From: Streptomyces sp. NRRL B-1140 | Lineage (GTDB): Bacteria > Actinomycetota > Actinomycetes > Streptomycetales > Streptomycetaceae | Assembly: GCF_001280065.1 (NCBI RefSeq) | Contig: NZ_LGEA01000102.1 | Coordinates: forward strand, 416,348-480,347 | Length of the DNA: 64,000 bases | Direction of reading: 5' to 3' | Part shown: positions 42,731-50,878 of the stretch, piece by piece | Layout: each line of letters starts with the position of its first letter | Numbering within the stretch: position 1 is the first letter of the stretch | Program-made: the position numbers and the translations under genes | The notes under the pieces: generated by a model | The model's database searches: none | What the model was told of the DNA's origin: nothing | What the model saw: only the letters and a program-made list of their open reading frames with translations

Positions 42731-43681
42731 TCAGCGGGCGAACCAGCAGCGCACGGTCGTCCCGCTGTCGCCGCGGTGCACCCGCACCAGGTCGGCGATC
42801 AGGTTGACCAGCAGGATCCCGCGCCCGCCGCGCTGGTCGCGGGGCACGGGCCGGCGTCCGGCGAGGACGTCCGTGATGTGCCCGTCGTCGTGGACCTCGC
42901 ACACCACGTAGCCGTCCTCGGGCCACACCCGGAGCTCCCCCGAACCACCGCCGTGCACCACGCTGTTGGTGGTGAGCTCGGCCGTGGCGAGGGCCAGGTC
43001 GTCGAGTTTCACGCCGACGAGGCCGAGCCGCGCGCCCTCCCCGACGGCCACATGCCGGGCGTGGGAGAGGGAGTCGGAGTCGAAGGCGAACACCAGCGCC
43101 TCCGGCACGGGCGGCAGCGCCTCGTTGTAGCGGGCGACCACGTCCTCGGGGGCGTACGCCGTACTGTCCTGCTCCGTCCGGGAACCGGAGTGGATGACGG
43201 TGGGGTGGGTGGCGTACGCGTCGGTGACCATGTGCTCGGGCAGCCGCGCCACGTCGTACGGGCACATGATCGTCGCGGCCCGGCCCTGGAAGGCGGCGTT
43301 GATGAGCGCCTCGTGCTGGGCGCAGGCCGGGTACTCGATGTCGGACCGGCCCGCCCAGACGGGCTCGCCGATGATCCGTACCCGGCGGCCGGGTGGCTGG
43401 GCGTCGGCGAAGGCGCGCAGCACGCCCGGGATGATGCGCCCGGGGTTGCGTCCGGCCTCGCGCATGTCCAGCAGCCGCACGGCCTCGGCGGCGTCCCCCA
43501 GCGCGTCCCTGATCAGGGCGAGGTTCTTGCCGGGCACGGCGACGGCGACCGGCTCTCCGGCCTCCAGGCCGTCACGCACGAAGGGCAGGGTGCCGTCGAG
43601 GTACTCCTGCTCGTCCCGGTAGAACAGCGCGGGGTGGGCGAAGGGGCCGGGCCCGGAGGGCTCGGTGACAGCGATGGTCAT
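42731..43681 (-). CDS. MEDS-domain anti-sigma regulatory ATPase (RsbA-like)
   Basis: A 316-residue cytoplasmic signalling protein. Residues 1-185 match the MEDS sensory domain (HPALFYRDEQEYLDGTLPFV, AGEPVAVAVPGKNLALIRDAL, CPYDVARLPEHMVTDAYATHP). The C-terminal part is a serine-kinase-type HATPase (LATAELTTNSVVHGGGSGEL with the N-box, HDDGHITDV, GGRGILLVNLIADLV). It lacks a His phosphorylation box, so it is an anti-sigma or switch kinase rather than a classical sensor kinase. It overlaps the STAS gene (ATGA) and is transcribed with it from a sigma-B-like promoter. Confidence 0.87.
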   Translation of the reverse strand: MTIAVTEPSGPGPFAHPALFYRDEQEYLDGTLPFVRDGLEAGEPVAVAVPGKNLALIRDALGDAAEAVRLLDMREAGRNPGRIIPGVLRAFADAQPPGRRVRIIGEPVWAGRSDIEYPACAQHEALINAAFQGRAATIMCPYDVARLPEHMVTDAYATHPTVIHSGSRTEQDSTAYAPEDVVARYNEALPPVPEALVFAFDSDSLSHARHVAVGEGARLGLVGVKLDDLALATAELTTNSVVHGGGSGELRVWPEDGYVVCEVHDDGHITDVLAGRRPVPRDQRGGRGILLVNLIADLVRVHRGDSGTTVRCWFAR

Positions 43682-44025
43682 GACGTCGACACCTCGATCC
43701 CCGTCTGTCCGGGCCACAGCAGGTCCAGCGTCCGTCGCAGGGCCGCCGGCGGCCGGCGCACCACGAACCTCCGGCCGTCCGGGAGCTGCCCGGCGGCGGC
43801 CGCGAGCGCACCGGCACCCGCGACGTCGACGAACGTCACGTCGGACAGCTCAAGGTAGTACACGTCCTCACCCTCGCGAACAGCCTCTTCCAGCACGCCT
43901 TCCCAGATCGCACGCGTCGTCAGGCCGACCTCCCCTGCCGCCCGGACGCCCCGCTGCCCGGCGAGCGGGAACACCGCCAGGCCCGGTACGGGGCCGGCCG
44001 CCGAGAGCTGATGCCGAGTCTTCAA
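43678..44025 (-). CDS. STAS-domain anti-sigma-factor antagonist
   Basis: A 115-residue STAS-fold protein. After TRAIWEGVLEEAVREGEDVYYLE the conserved strand VTFVDVAGAGALAAAA occurs; the usual phosphorylated Ser of SpoIIAA-like proteins is replaced by Ala in this loop, so it may not be phosphorylated there. It would bind the partner HATPase. The TTG at 44025 is chosen because GGGGAGAGG lies directly upstream and no better start exists. It is the first gene of the operon with the MEDS-HATPase gene. Confidence 0.78.
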   Translation of the reverse strand: MKTRHQLSAAGPVPGLAVFPLAGQRGVRAAGEVGLTTRAIWEGVLEEAVREGEDVYYLELSDVTFVDVAGAGALAAAAGQLPDGRRFVVRRPPAALRRTLDLLWPGQTGIEVSTS

Positions 44026-44058
44026 GGCCTCTCCCCACGTTTCCGGACCACAGCGCTC

Positions 44059-44083
44059 GTACCCGTACGGCAGAAGCTCATTC
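44059..44083 (-). promoter_or_regulatory. sigma-B-type stress promoter
   Basis: On the minus strand GAAT (44083-44080), 15 bases, then GGGTAC (44064-44059). This fits the Streptomyces stress-sigma consensus GNNT-N14-16-GGGTAC and lies 34 bases before the STAS start. A stress-sigma promoter in front of an anti-sigma operon is functionally coherent. Confidence 0.5.
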
Positions 44084-44209
44084 CCCGAAAAGGTGTGTAG
44101 TAAGCCGTACGGCGGGCAGGCGCAGCTCACACGGACGTCCACGGGGGCGAGAGACGTCGTGCAGTCCGGCGAGACGCACACGACCGACGAGGACCGACAA
44201 GGCGGTGAC

Positions 44210-44908
44210 ATGACCTCAGCGGCATCACCACATCTCACGGGAGGGCTGGACACCCTGGTCATCCGTGGCCGCGTCGACGCGGACCGCGCCGAGCTCACCC
44301 CGCGGGGTGAGCTCGTCCACGGTTGCGCGGACACCCTGGCGCGAACCCTGGCCGGCCTGCCGGCCACCGTCACGCGGGTGGACCTGGACATGGGGGGCGT
44401 GCACTTCATGGACACGGCGGGCCTGCAGTTCCTGGACGTGCTGGCCGATCACGGCCGGCAGCATGCGCTGACGGTGACGGCGACGAATTGGAACGGCCAG
44501 CCGCGCCGGATCCTGGAGCTGGCGGGCCTGGACACGACCGACCCGCTGACCGGTCTGGAGACCACGGGCCCCGCCCCCGCAGCTCCACCGGCCGTCCGCA
44601 CCGTCTCCGCGGTCGCCCTGGAACGCGCGGAGTGCCTGCACGTCCTGCAGGAGGAGGTCGAGCAGCTGCGCCAGGCGATCGCCTCCCGCCCCGTCATCGA
44701 CCAGGCACGCGGCATCCTCATGGCCACGCACGGCTGCGCGTCCGACGAGGCGTGGCACATCCTGCGGGAGACGTCCCAGCTGTCGAACACGAAGCTGAGG
44801 GACGTCGCGGCGGCGGTGACGGCGAGCGCGGAGGCGGACGGCCCGGCCCCGCCGGCCGAGCTGCGCACGGCCCTGCACCGGGCCGTGGCCAGGCGCCGCC
44901 GGGGCTGA
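44210..44908 (+). CDS. STAS-ANTAR fusion protein
   Basis: A 232-residue protein. Residues 18-110 form a STAS domain (RGELVHGCADTLARTLAGL, VDLDMGGVHFMDTAGLQFLDVLAD, with Asp-Thr in the loop where Ser/Thr phosphorylation occurs). A linker of about 35 residues leads to an ANTAR RNA-binding domain (about 150-210; LQEEVEQLRQAIASRPVIDQ, ARGILMATHGCASDEAW). ANTAR domains stop transcription terminators in the leader RNA of target genes. The union links the partner-switching network to antitermination. It is divergent from the STAS/MEDS operon across about 180 bases. AAGGCGG precedes the ATG. Confidence 0.87.
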   Translation: MTSAASPHLTGGLDTLVIRGRVDADRAELTPRGELVHGCADTLARTLAGLPATVTRVDLDMGGVHFMDTAGLQFLDVLADHGRQHALTVTATNWNGQPRRILELAGLDTTDPLTGLETTGPAPAAPPAVRTVSAVALERAECLHVLQEEVEQLRQAIASRPVIDQARGILMATHGCASDEAWHILRETSQLSNTKLRDVAAAVTASAEADGPAPPAELRTALHRAVARRRRG

Positions 44909-44990
44909 GGGTGAGTGGCCGGGGCCGGGGCCGGTGTTCCCCGGACCACCGGGGTACCCGGCAGCCGACTGCTGCGCGAGGAGGTGCACG

Positions 44991-45146
44991 ATGAGCGACC
45001 ACACCCCGTCCCAGGCAGAAGGCGACCGCGACGACGAGCAGGACACGACCCCGCGTCCCACCCCGTCCCAGGCGGAGGGCGACCGCGACGACGCGAACAC
45101 CCCGGGTGAGGGCGACCCGCCGCAGGAGACCCCGACGGAGGAATAG
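44991..45146 (+). CDS. 51-residue acidic disordered protein with internal repeat
   Basis: A short acidic protein containing two copies of TPSQAEGDRDD (residues 5-15 and 24-34) and a Pro/Glu-rich tail ending QETPTEE. The copies also repeat at the DNA level. It is likely unstructured; function unknown. A very strong GAGGAGG ribosome site before the ATG supports translation. It lies between the STAS-ANTAR gene and a small basic membrane protein. Confidence 0.6.
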   Translation: MSDHTPSQAEGDRDDEQDTTPRPTPSQAEGDRDDANTPGEGDPPQETPTEE

Positions 45147-45233
45147 CCCCGGAACAGCCCGGAAACGGAGGCGGGCACATACGGGCGGCTCGGCGGGGAA
45201 CCCGTACCTCCCCTACCAGTCAAGGGAGTTACC

Positions 45234-45476
45234 GTGATCGTCGCTGTCGTCATCGCCGGGTGCGTGCTGCTGGCCGTGCTCGCCTTCCTCGTCCCCCGCC
45301 TCTCCCGCCACCCCGAGCGCGGCACCCAGCGTTCGCTCGGCGCGGGCGCCCGGGCCGGCGGCAAAGCACCCGGTGTCCTGGGCAGGCTCTTCGCCAAGCC
45401 CTTCCACACGAGCTCCCGCGCGGTGAGCCGCAGCGGCTCCGCCGGCCGCCGCACCCGCGGCCGCATGCCCTTCTGA
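45234..45476 (+). CDS. 80-residue membrane protein with basic C-terminus (DUF6411-like)
   Basis: One N-terminal transmembrane helix (residues 2-20, IVAVVIAGCVLLAVLAFLV) followed by a strongly basic tail (PRLSRHPERGTQRSLG and SAGRRTRGRMPF). I associate this pattern with a Streptomyces DUF of unknown function. It is probably a membrane anchor with a nucleic-acid- or lipid-binding tail. GTG at 45234 with AAGGGAG upstream. It is on the same strand as the next gene with a gap of about 70 bases. Confidence 0.7.
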   Translation: MIVAVVIAGCVLLAVLAFLVPRLSRHPERGTQRSLGAGARAGGKAPGVLGRLFAKPFHTSSRAVSRSGSAGRRTRGRMPF

Positions 45477-45545
45477 CCCACGCGCGGCCGCGTCGCCCGG
45501 CATGCTGGTCCGGTACGCAGGGCAGGCAGAAGGAGACCTTTCTCG

Positions 45546-46511
45546 ATGGGCACCGCAGTGCACGTCCCGCAGACACGGGACATGATCGGGGAGGAGCTCT
45601 CCGGGGACGAGGCGTTCACCGCCCTGCGGCGCTACGGAGGCCGCCGGCTGCTCGTCGACGCGTTCACCCGGTTCCGCTACGCGGACGGCTTCAGCAACTC
45701 CCGCTCCCTCGCCTTCCAGGTGGTCCTGGGCATGGTGCCGTTCACCATCGCCCTGGTCGGCGTGGCCACCACCGTGCACACGGAGAGCGTGGGGCGGATC
45801 ATCGAACTCACCCTCGGCCGGATCGTGCCCGGCGCCAGCACGCGTCTGGTCGAGGACGCCCTGCACGGCACCGAGCGCAGTGCCGGTTCCGGCGTCTGGG
45901 GCGCCGTCGCCATGTGGCTGGGCCTGGTGTTCGCCGTGCTCAACCTGGCTTCGGCGATGGCCCAGGTCGAGCGCGGCGCCAACCGCATCTACGGCATCGA
46001 GCGCGACCGGCCCTTCCTGGCCAAGTACGGCCGCTCCCTGCTGCTCGCCCTCGCCGCGGGCATGCCGATGGTGCTGGGCTTCCTCGTCCTCGTGGCCGGT
46101 GACGCCGTGGGCAGCGCGATGGTGCAGGCCCTCGGCTGGTCCGGTACATGGCTCGACTGGTGGGAGGCTCTGGATCTGCCGCTGGGTGTGCTGCTCGCGT
46201 GGGTGGCCTCCTCGGTGATCTTCCGCTGGGCGCCCCGCCGGGACCAACCGGGGTACACCTGGCTCGCGTTCGGCTCCGCGGTCCATCTGGTGCTGTGGAT
46301 CACGGCCACCTGGCTGCTGGCGCTGTACGTCGCGAAGAGCGGCTCCTTCGGCGCCGTCTACGGGCCGCTGACGGCCTTCGTCGCCCTGCTGCTGTGGGCC
46401 AACCTGACCGGTGTGGTGCTGTTCCTCGGCATCGCGTTCGCCGCCCAGCTCGAAGCGGCCCGGGCCGGGATCACCGAGGCCGTGCGGCCGGATCCGGGAC
46501 CGGGGCCGTGA
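45546..46511 (+). CDS. YihY/BrkB-family inner-membrane protein
   Basis: A 321-residue protein with about six transmembrane helices. The family pattern is visible: SNSRSLAFQVVLGMVPFTIALVGVATTVH in the first third, a mid-region WGAVAMWLGLVFAVLNLASAMAQVERGANRIYGIERDRPF, and the C-terminal GAVYGPLTAFVALLLWANLTGVVLFLGIAFAAQLEAAR. Members are annotated as virulence factor BrkB or YihY, and some promote antibiotic tolerance; the transport role is unproven. AAGGAG lies upstream of the ATG. It is 66 bases from the prenyltransferase fusion gene. Confidence 0.88.
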   Translation: MGTAVHVPQTRDMIGEELSGDEAFTALRRYGGRRLLVDAFTRFRYADGFSNSRSLAFQVVLGMVPFTIALVGVATTVHTESVGRIIELTLGRIVPGASTRLVEDALHGTERSAGSGVWGAVAMWLGLVFAVLNLASAMAQVERGANRIYGIERDRPFLAKYGRSLLLALAAGMPMVLGFLVLVAGDAVGSAMVQALGWSGTWLDWWEALDLPLGVLLAWVASSVIFRWAPRRDQPGYTWLAFGSAVHLVLWITATWLLALYVAKSGSFGAVYGPLTAFVALLLWANLTGVVLFLGIAFAAQLEAARAGITEAVRPDPGPGP

Positions 46512-46577
46512 GAGGCGTCCCTGACGCGCGCCCGCCCCTGTGATCCACCGGCTGAACCAGGACGTATCGTCCTGGGT

Positions 46578-48455
46578 GTGAGCGATGTGCCCCCCGCGAC
46601 CACAGCACCGGCGGACCGAGAAGCGACCTCCGAACCCTCGGAGCGGGCCGACCGCCCGGTGACCGGCGACGACCCGGCCCTGCGGGCGGCCTACCGGCTG
46701 TGCCGGCTCCGGACGAGAGACCAGGACCCGGCGGAGTACGCGCTGATCCAGCTGGTGCCCGCGGCCCTGCGTCCGGCCCTGCACGCCCTGTGGGCGGCCG
46801 CCAACGCCCTCGACGACTTGGGGGACGACAGCACCGCGCCCGCCGCCGAGCGGGCGGCCCGGGTCGAGGCCTGGATCAGCGCCCTGCACCGCGAACTGCC
46901 CGGCGGCACCAGCCCGGACCCGGTCCGCCACGCCCTGGTGGACACCGCGCACCGCTGGCGCCTGGACCTGTCCGAGCTGCGGGACGCCATGGCCCAGGTC
47001 CGGGACGACACCCGCGGCAGGCACTTCGCCGACTGGGCGCAGTGGCGCGCCTGGGGCCGGGACAACCTGCTGCCCTGGTTCGGTCTGGTCCGCACGGTCT
47101 TCGACCGGGCCGGTGTTCCCGTCGCGCTGCGCCTGGACACCCGGGAGGCCTACGAGGAGTTCCTCGACGGCGTCCGGCTCACCGACATCCTCACCGACCT
47201 GGCCGCCGACCTCGCCCAGGGCGACCTGCTCCTGCCCGCCGAGGCCCTCGACCCGCACCCAGGTTCCGCGGCCGACCTCGCGCAGCGCCGCTGGAGCCCC
47301 GCCGTCGCCGCCCTGGTCGCGCACCTGACCGGCCTGGCTCGCCGGTGGGTGAGCCAGGAGTCCCTCACCCGGGGCATGCACCCCGGGCCCGCGACGGTCC
47401 TGCACACGATGGCCGCCCTGCTGCGCGCCCAGCTCGACGCCGTCGACGCGGCCGGCCCGGACCTGCTGCGCTCCGCACCCCGGCCCGCACTGCGCACCCG
47501 GGCCCGCATCCTCGCCCCCGCCCGGGCCCGCGCGGCCCTGGCCTGGAGCCTGACGCCGCTCACGGTGCCGCCGCCGCACCGGCCCGGCGCACGCAGGGCA
47601 CCGGCACCCGCCGGGCCGGCACCCACCGGCGCCTTCCGGCTGCCGCCGCCCCACCCGAGCGGCGAGCGGCCGCCCGAGATCCCGCCCGGCCTGATGCCCG
47701 CCCACGTCGCCGTGATCATGGACGGCAACGGCCGCTGGGCCCAGCAGCGCGGCCTGCCCCGGCACGCGGGTCACCGCGCCGGTGCCTCGGCCGTCCGCGA
47801 GGTGGTCCACGGTGCGCTGGACATCGGCCTGCGCCACCTGACGCTCTACACCTTCTCCACCGAGAACTGGCACCGCGAGCCGGAGGAGGTCGACGCGATC
47901 CTCGGCCTGCTCCGCGACGAACTGGCCGAGAACCCCTTCCGCGACCTGGACGTCCGGCTGCGCTGGCACGGCCGCGCCGGCCGGCTGCCTCCCGACCTGG
48001 TCGACCTCCTCCACCTGCGGGAGCGCACGACCCGGGCCCGCACCGGCCTGACGCTGACGATGTGCATCGACTACGGCGGCCGGGACGAACTCACCCGCAC
48101 GGCCGCCGCCCTGGCCCACCGGGCCCGGGCCGGCCGTCTCGAGCCCCGCCTGATCGCCGAGGACGACTTCGCGGAGCACCTGCCGCTCCCGGACATGCCC
48201 GACGTGGACCTGCTCTGGCGCACCGGCGGCGAACAGCGCGTCTCCAACTTCCTGCCCTGGCACACGGCCTACGCCGAGCTGCACTTCACCCCCGGCCTGT
48301 GGCCCGACGCCGACCGCCGCGACCTCTGGAAGGCGGTCAGCGCCTACACCCGCCGCCAGCGCCACCACGGCGCGACTCCGGCCCAGCCCGCCGAAGCCGA
48401 CGGGCCGTCAGTGGCCCCTTATGTGACGGCCCCTGCCGCGGGCCCGGGCGGCTGA
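46578..48455 (+). CDS. fusion: squalene/phytoene-synthase-like domain plus cis-prenyl (polyprenyl diphosphate) transferase
   Basis: A 625-residue two-domain enzyme. The C-terminal half (about 370-600) is a cis-prenyltransferase of the UppS type, with MDGNGRWAQQRGLPRHAGH (catalytic Asp382), LTLYTFSTENWHRE and WRTGGEQRVSNFLPWH. The N-terminal half (about 36-340) resembles head-to-head trans-isoprenyl synthases and has both Asp motifs: Asp79-Asp80-Leu-Gly-Asp83 and Asp203-Ile-Leu-Thr-Asp207, the latter in a context very like phytoene synthase (RLTDILTDLAADLAQGDLLLP). It could make a C30/C40-type product or bind the substrate for the C-terminal enzyme. GTG start; it may be leaderless. Confidence 0.88.
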   Translation: MSDVPPATTAPADREATSEPSERADRPVTGDDPALRAAYRLCRLRTRDQDPAEYALIQLVPAALRPALHALWAAANALDDLGDDSTAPAAERAARVEAWISALHRELPGGTSPDPVRHALVDTAHRWRLDLSELRDAMAQVRDDTRGRHFADWAQWRAWGRDNLLPWFGLVRTVFDRAGVPVALRLDTREAYEEFLDGVRLTDILTDLAADLAQGDLLLPAEALDPHPGSAADLAQRRWSPAVAALVAHLTGLARRWVSQESLTRGMHPGPATVLHTMAALLRAQLDAVDAAGPDLLRSAPRPALRTRARILAPARARAALAWSLTPLTVPPPHRPGARRAPAPAGPAPTGAFRLPPPHPSGERPPEIPPGLMPAHVAVIMDGNGRWAQQRGLPRHAGHRAGASAVREVVHGALDIGLRHLTLYTFSTENWHREPEEVDAILGLLRDELAENPFRDLDVRLRWHGRAGRLPPDLVDLLHLRERTTRARTGLTLTMCIDYGGRDELTRTAAALAHRARAGRLEPRLIAEDDFAEHLPLPDMPDVDLLWRTGGEQRVSNFLPWHTAYAELHFTPGLWPDADRRDLWKAVSAYTRRQRHHGATPAQPAEADGPSVAPYVTAPAAGPGG

Positions 48456-48619
48456 ACGGAGCGGACCCCGCGGTGGGATGCCGCGTCCCGCCCAGCGGCG
48501 CCCACTTGGTGGGGGCGCGGGCCGGACCGTCGGCCCGCTCGTGCATGATCGGTACGAGCCCCTCGACCGCGTGCGGTGAGGCGGGGAGGCGACACACCGA
48601 GCCTTGTGAGGAGATGGCG

Positions 48620-49387
48620 TTGTCCATCTGGGAAGCACTGGCGGTCTTCGCAGCCGGCACGGCCGCCGGCACGATCAACACCATCGTGGGCTCCGGCACC
48701 CTGATCACCTTCCCGGTGCTGCTCGCCATCGGGCTGCCACCTGTCACCGCCAACGTCTCCAACGCCCTCGGCCTCGTCCCCGGCTCCGTCAGCGGAGCCA
48801 TCGGCTACCGCGCCGAACTGCGCGGACAGGGCCGCCGCGCGCTCGTCCTCGGTGTGACCGCTCTCGTCGGCGGGCTCGGCGGCGCCGTGCTGCTGCTCGC
48901 GCTGCCCTCCGAGGCGTTCGACACGTTCGTCCCGGTGCTGATCGCCCTCGCCCTGGTCCTCGTCCTGCTCCAGCCCCGCCTCGCCGAGGTCGTACGGCGT
49001 CGCCGCGAGGACGACGGCACCGCCGGCCACCCGCACGGCGGGCCGGTGCTCCTGGTCGGACTGCTCCTGGCGAGTGTGTACGGCGGCTACTTCGGCGCCG
49101 CCCAGGGCGTGCTGTACCTCTCCCTGATGGGCCTGTTCCTGGACGAGGATCTGCAACGCGTCAACGCTGTCAAGAACATCCTCGGCGCCGTCGTCAACGG
49201 CGTCGCCGCCTGCTTCTTCCTCTTCGTCGCCGAGTTCGACTGGACGGCCGTGCTGCTGATCGCCGTCGGCTCCGCCCTCGGCGGTCAGATCGGCGCCAAA
49301 GTCGGCAGACGCCTCCCGCCGCCGGCACTGCGCGCGGTCATCGTCACGGTCGGCGTCGTCGCGATCGCCCAGCTCCTGCTGCGGTGA
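48620..49387 (+). CDS. TSUP-family permease (TauE/SafE-like)
   Basis: A 255-residue membrane protein with eight helices in two repeats (AAGTINTIVGSGTLITFPVLL and ASVYGGYFGAAQGVLYLSLMG, the paired family motifs). TSUP proteins export sulfite or organosulfonates or take up small anions; the substrate here is unknown. TTG at 48620 is preferred to ATG 48614 because AGGAG directly abuts the ATG but is 6 bases from the TTG. Same strand as the prenyltransferase fusion. Confidence 0.87.
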   Translation: MSIWEALAVFAAGTAAGTINTIVGSGTLITFPVLLAIGLPPVTANVSNALGLVPGSVSGAIGYRAELRGQGRRALVLGVTALVGGLGGAVLLLALPSEAFDTFVPVLIALALVLVLLQPRLAEVVRRRREDDGTAGHPHGGPVLLVGLLLASVYGGYFGAAQGVLYLSLMGLFLDEDLQRVNAVKNILGAVVNGVAACFFLFVAEFDWTAVLLIAVGSALGGQIGAKVGRRLPPPALRAVIVTVGVVAIAQLLLR

Positions 49388-49544
49388 GCCCCTGGTCGGT
49401 CGGTTCCCGTCCTGGCGCGGCAGATGCTGGATCCGGTTGTGCTTCGCCGGCTGGGTCAGAAGTGGTGGGTGTGCACGGGCCTGCGTGGCACACAGAAGTC
49501 CCGCCCGGAGGCTCCCGCGTGCACGGAACAACGGCGCTGCGACG

Positions 49545-50294
49545 TCACTGCGAACCGTCCAGTCGCATGAGGACGGAGTACGCCGACTCGGCCCGGCGCG
49601 CCGGTACGGCGTCAGGGCGTGCGTGGTCCAGGAAGCTCTGCGTCCCGCCGTGGTGGAGAACCCGGCCGCCGTCCATGAGGGTGACGGTGTCGGCTTCGTC
49701 GGCCAAGTCGGCGATGTCATGCGTCGACATGAGTACCGGCGTCTTCGCCGCGACCTCCCGCAGCACGTCACGGAAGACCGTGCGCTGGTGAGGGTCGAGC
49801 CCGGCCGTCGGCTCGTCCAGCAGGATGACGCGCGCGTCGTGGGCGAGGGCACAGGCGATGCCGACACGACGGAGTTGTCCCCCTGAGAGCCTGGCCGTCT
49901 TTCGGCCTGCGTGATCGGCGAGGCCGACCTGGTCGAGGGCGGCTGCGGCGCGCTCCCAGGCCCGGGGGCGGCTCTCACCCTTCAACCAGGCGACGTACGC
50001 CACGTACTCGCGGGCGGTCAGCTGCCGCGAGGTGGGCACCCGCTGAGGCAGCCAGGCCACGTGGCGGCGGTATTCACGGCTGGCGGAGGTCAGGTCCGTG
50101 CCGCTGAACAGAACCCTGCCCGCCTTCGGCTCGACCGTGCCCGCGAGCAGTGCCATCGTGGTGGACTTGCCCGCCCCGTTGGGGCCGAGCAGGATCGTCA
50201 GGCCTTCCCCGGGGACCTCGTAGGTGAAGCGGGACAGGACAGGGCGAATCCAGCGGTGGTAGCTGAAGGTCACACGGTCGAGCAGCACAGTCAT
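49545..50294 (-). CDS. ABC transporter ATP-binding protein
   Basis: A 249-residue ATPase with Walker A GPNGAGKST (residues 38-46), Q-loop AWLPQRVPTSRQL, signature LSGGQLRRVG, Walker B VILLDEPTAGLD and switch His (LMSTHD). It is the last gene of a four-gene minus-strand operon with two membrane proteins and a secreted protein, all overlapping or near each other (ATGA with the preceding gene). It powers transport or membrane-protection by the two permeases. GC content of this operon is somewhat lower than its neighbours, hinting at transfer. Confidence 0.9.
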   Translation of the reverse strand: MTVLLDRVTFSYHRWIRPVLSRFTYEVPGEGLTILLGPNGAGKSTTMALLAGTVEPKAGRVLFSGTDLTSASREYRRHVAWLPQRVPTSRQLTAREYVAYVAWLKGESRPRAWERAAAALDQVGLADHAGRKTARLSGGQLRRVGIACALAHDARVILLDEPTAGLDPHQRTVFRDVLREVAAKTPVLMSTHDIADLADEADTVTLMDGGRVLHHGGTQSFLDHARPDAVPARRAESAYSVLMRLDGSQ

Positions 50295-50878
50295 CGGTCG
50301 GTCCTTGGTGCGAAACAGATGAGGGAGAGAACTCCGGCCAGGAAGACAGCGGCGGCGCCTGCGGCGGCATGTGCGACATGGGCTTCTTCCGTGACGATCA
50401 CCCAGGGGTAGGGGTCGTTGAGACTCCGGCCACCGAGGAACATGGAGTGGATCATCCAGAAGACGGGGAGCAGGGTGGCCCGGTGTCCGAGCAGTGGCCA
50501 AGCACCCAGGGCGAGTCCGCAGAAGAGCAGGTTGTTGCGCGCGGCTGTCCACATCGCTTCCCGGCCGAGCGGAGAGATCGCCATGGCCACCGCGGACACG
50601 AGCAGGGCGAAACCGACAACCAGCGTGATGTCCCTCGCGTCGAGCCTACGGACGGCGGACCGCTCCATCGCGGGCAGCCGCCGTTCCAGGCAGACGACCA
50701 AAGCGACGGAGGGGATGAGGCAGAGGAAGTTGCTGAGCTCTGTCGGTACTGCGTAGTCCCCCAGGAAGGCGGGGAAGACGAGGACCACGTTCGAGGTGAG
50801 TACGACGCTCAGGACGAAGGCCACCAGGGCAGCGGGCAACAGCCCCAGGCCCCCTCGCTGGCGCAGCCACCAGATCAT
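50291..50878 (-). CDS. six-helix membrane protein of an ABC system
   Basis: A 195-residue integral membrane protein with about six hydrophobic segments (LLPAALVAFVLSVVLTSNVV, FLCLIPSVALVVCLE, DITLVVGFALLVSAVAMAIS, LLFCGLALGAWPLLGH, LLPVFWMIHSMFL and AAGAAAVFLAGVLSLICF). I do not recognise a named family. It overlaps both neighbours by 4 bases, so it must be made with the permease and the ATPase. It is likely a permease subunit or accessory membrane component. Confidence 0.75.
   Translation of the reverse strand: MIWWLRQRGGLGLLPAALVAFVLSVVLTSNVVLVFPAFLGDYAVPTELSNFLCLIPSVALVVCLERRLPAMERSAVRRLDARDITLVVGFALLVSAVAMAISPLGREAMWTAARNNLLFCGLALGAWPLLGHRATLLPVFWMIHSMFLGGRSLNDPYPWVIVTEEAHVAHAAAGAAAVFLAGVLSLICFAPRTDR

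Noticed and set aside
45197..45221. ECF-type promoter GGAAC-N17-GTC before the 80-residue protein
   Set aside because: The predicted transcript start would fall inside the ribosome site of the 45234 GTG, so it probably is not used for this gene.
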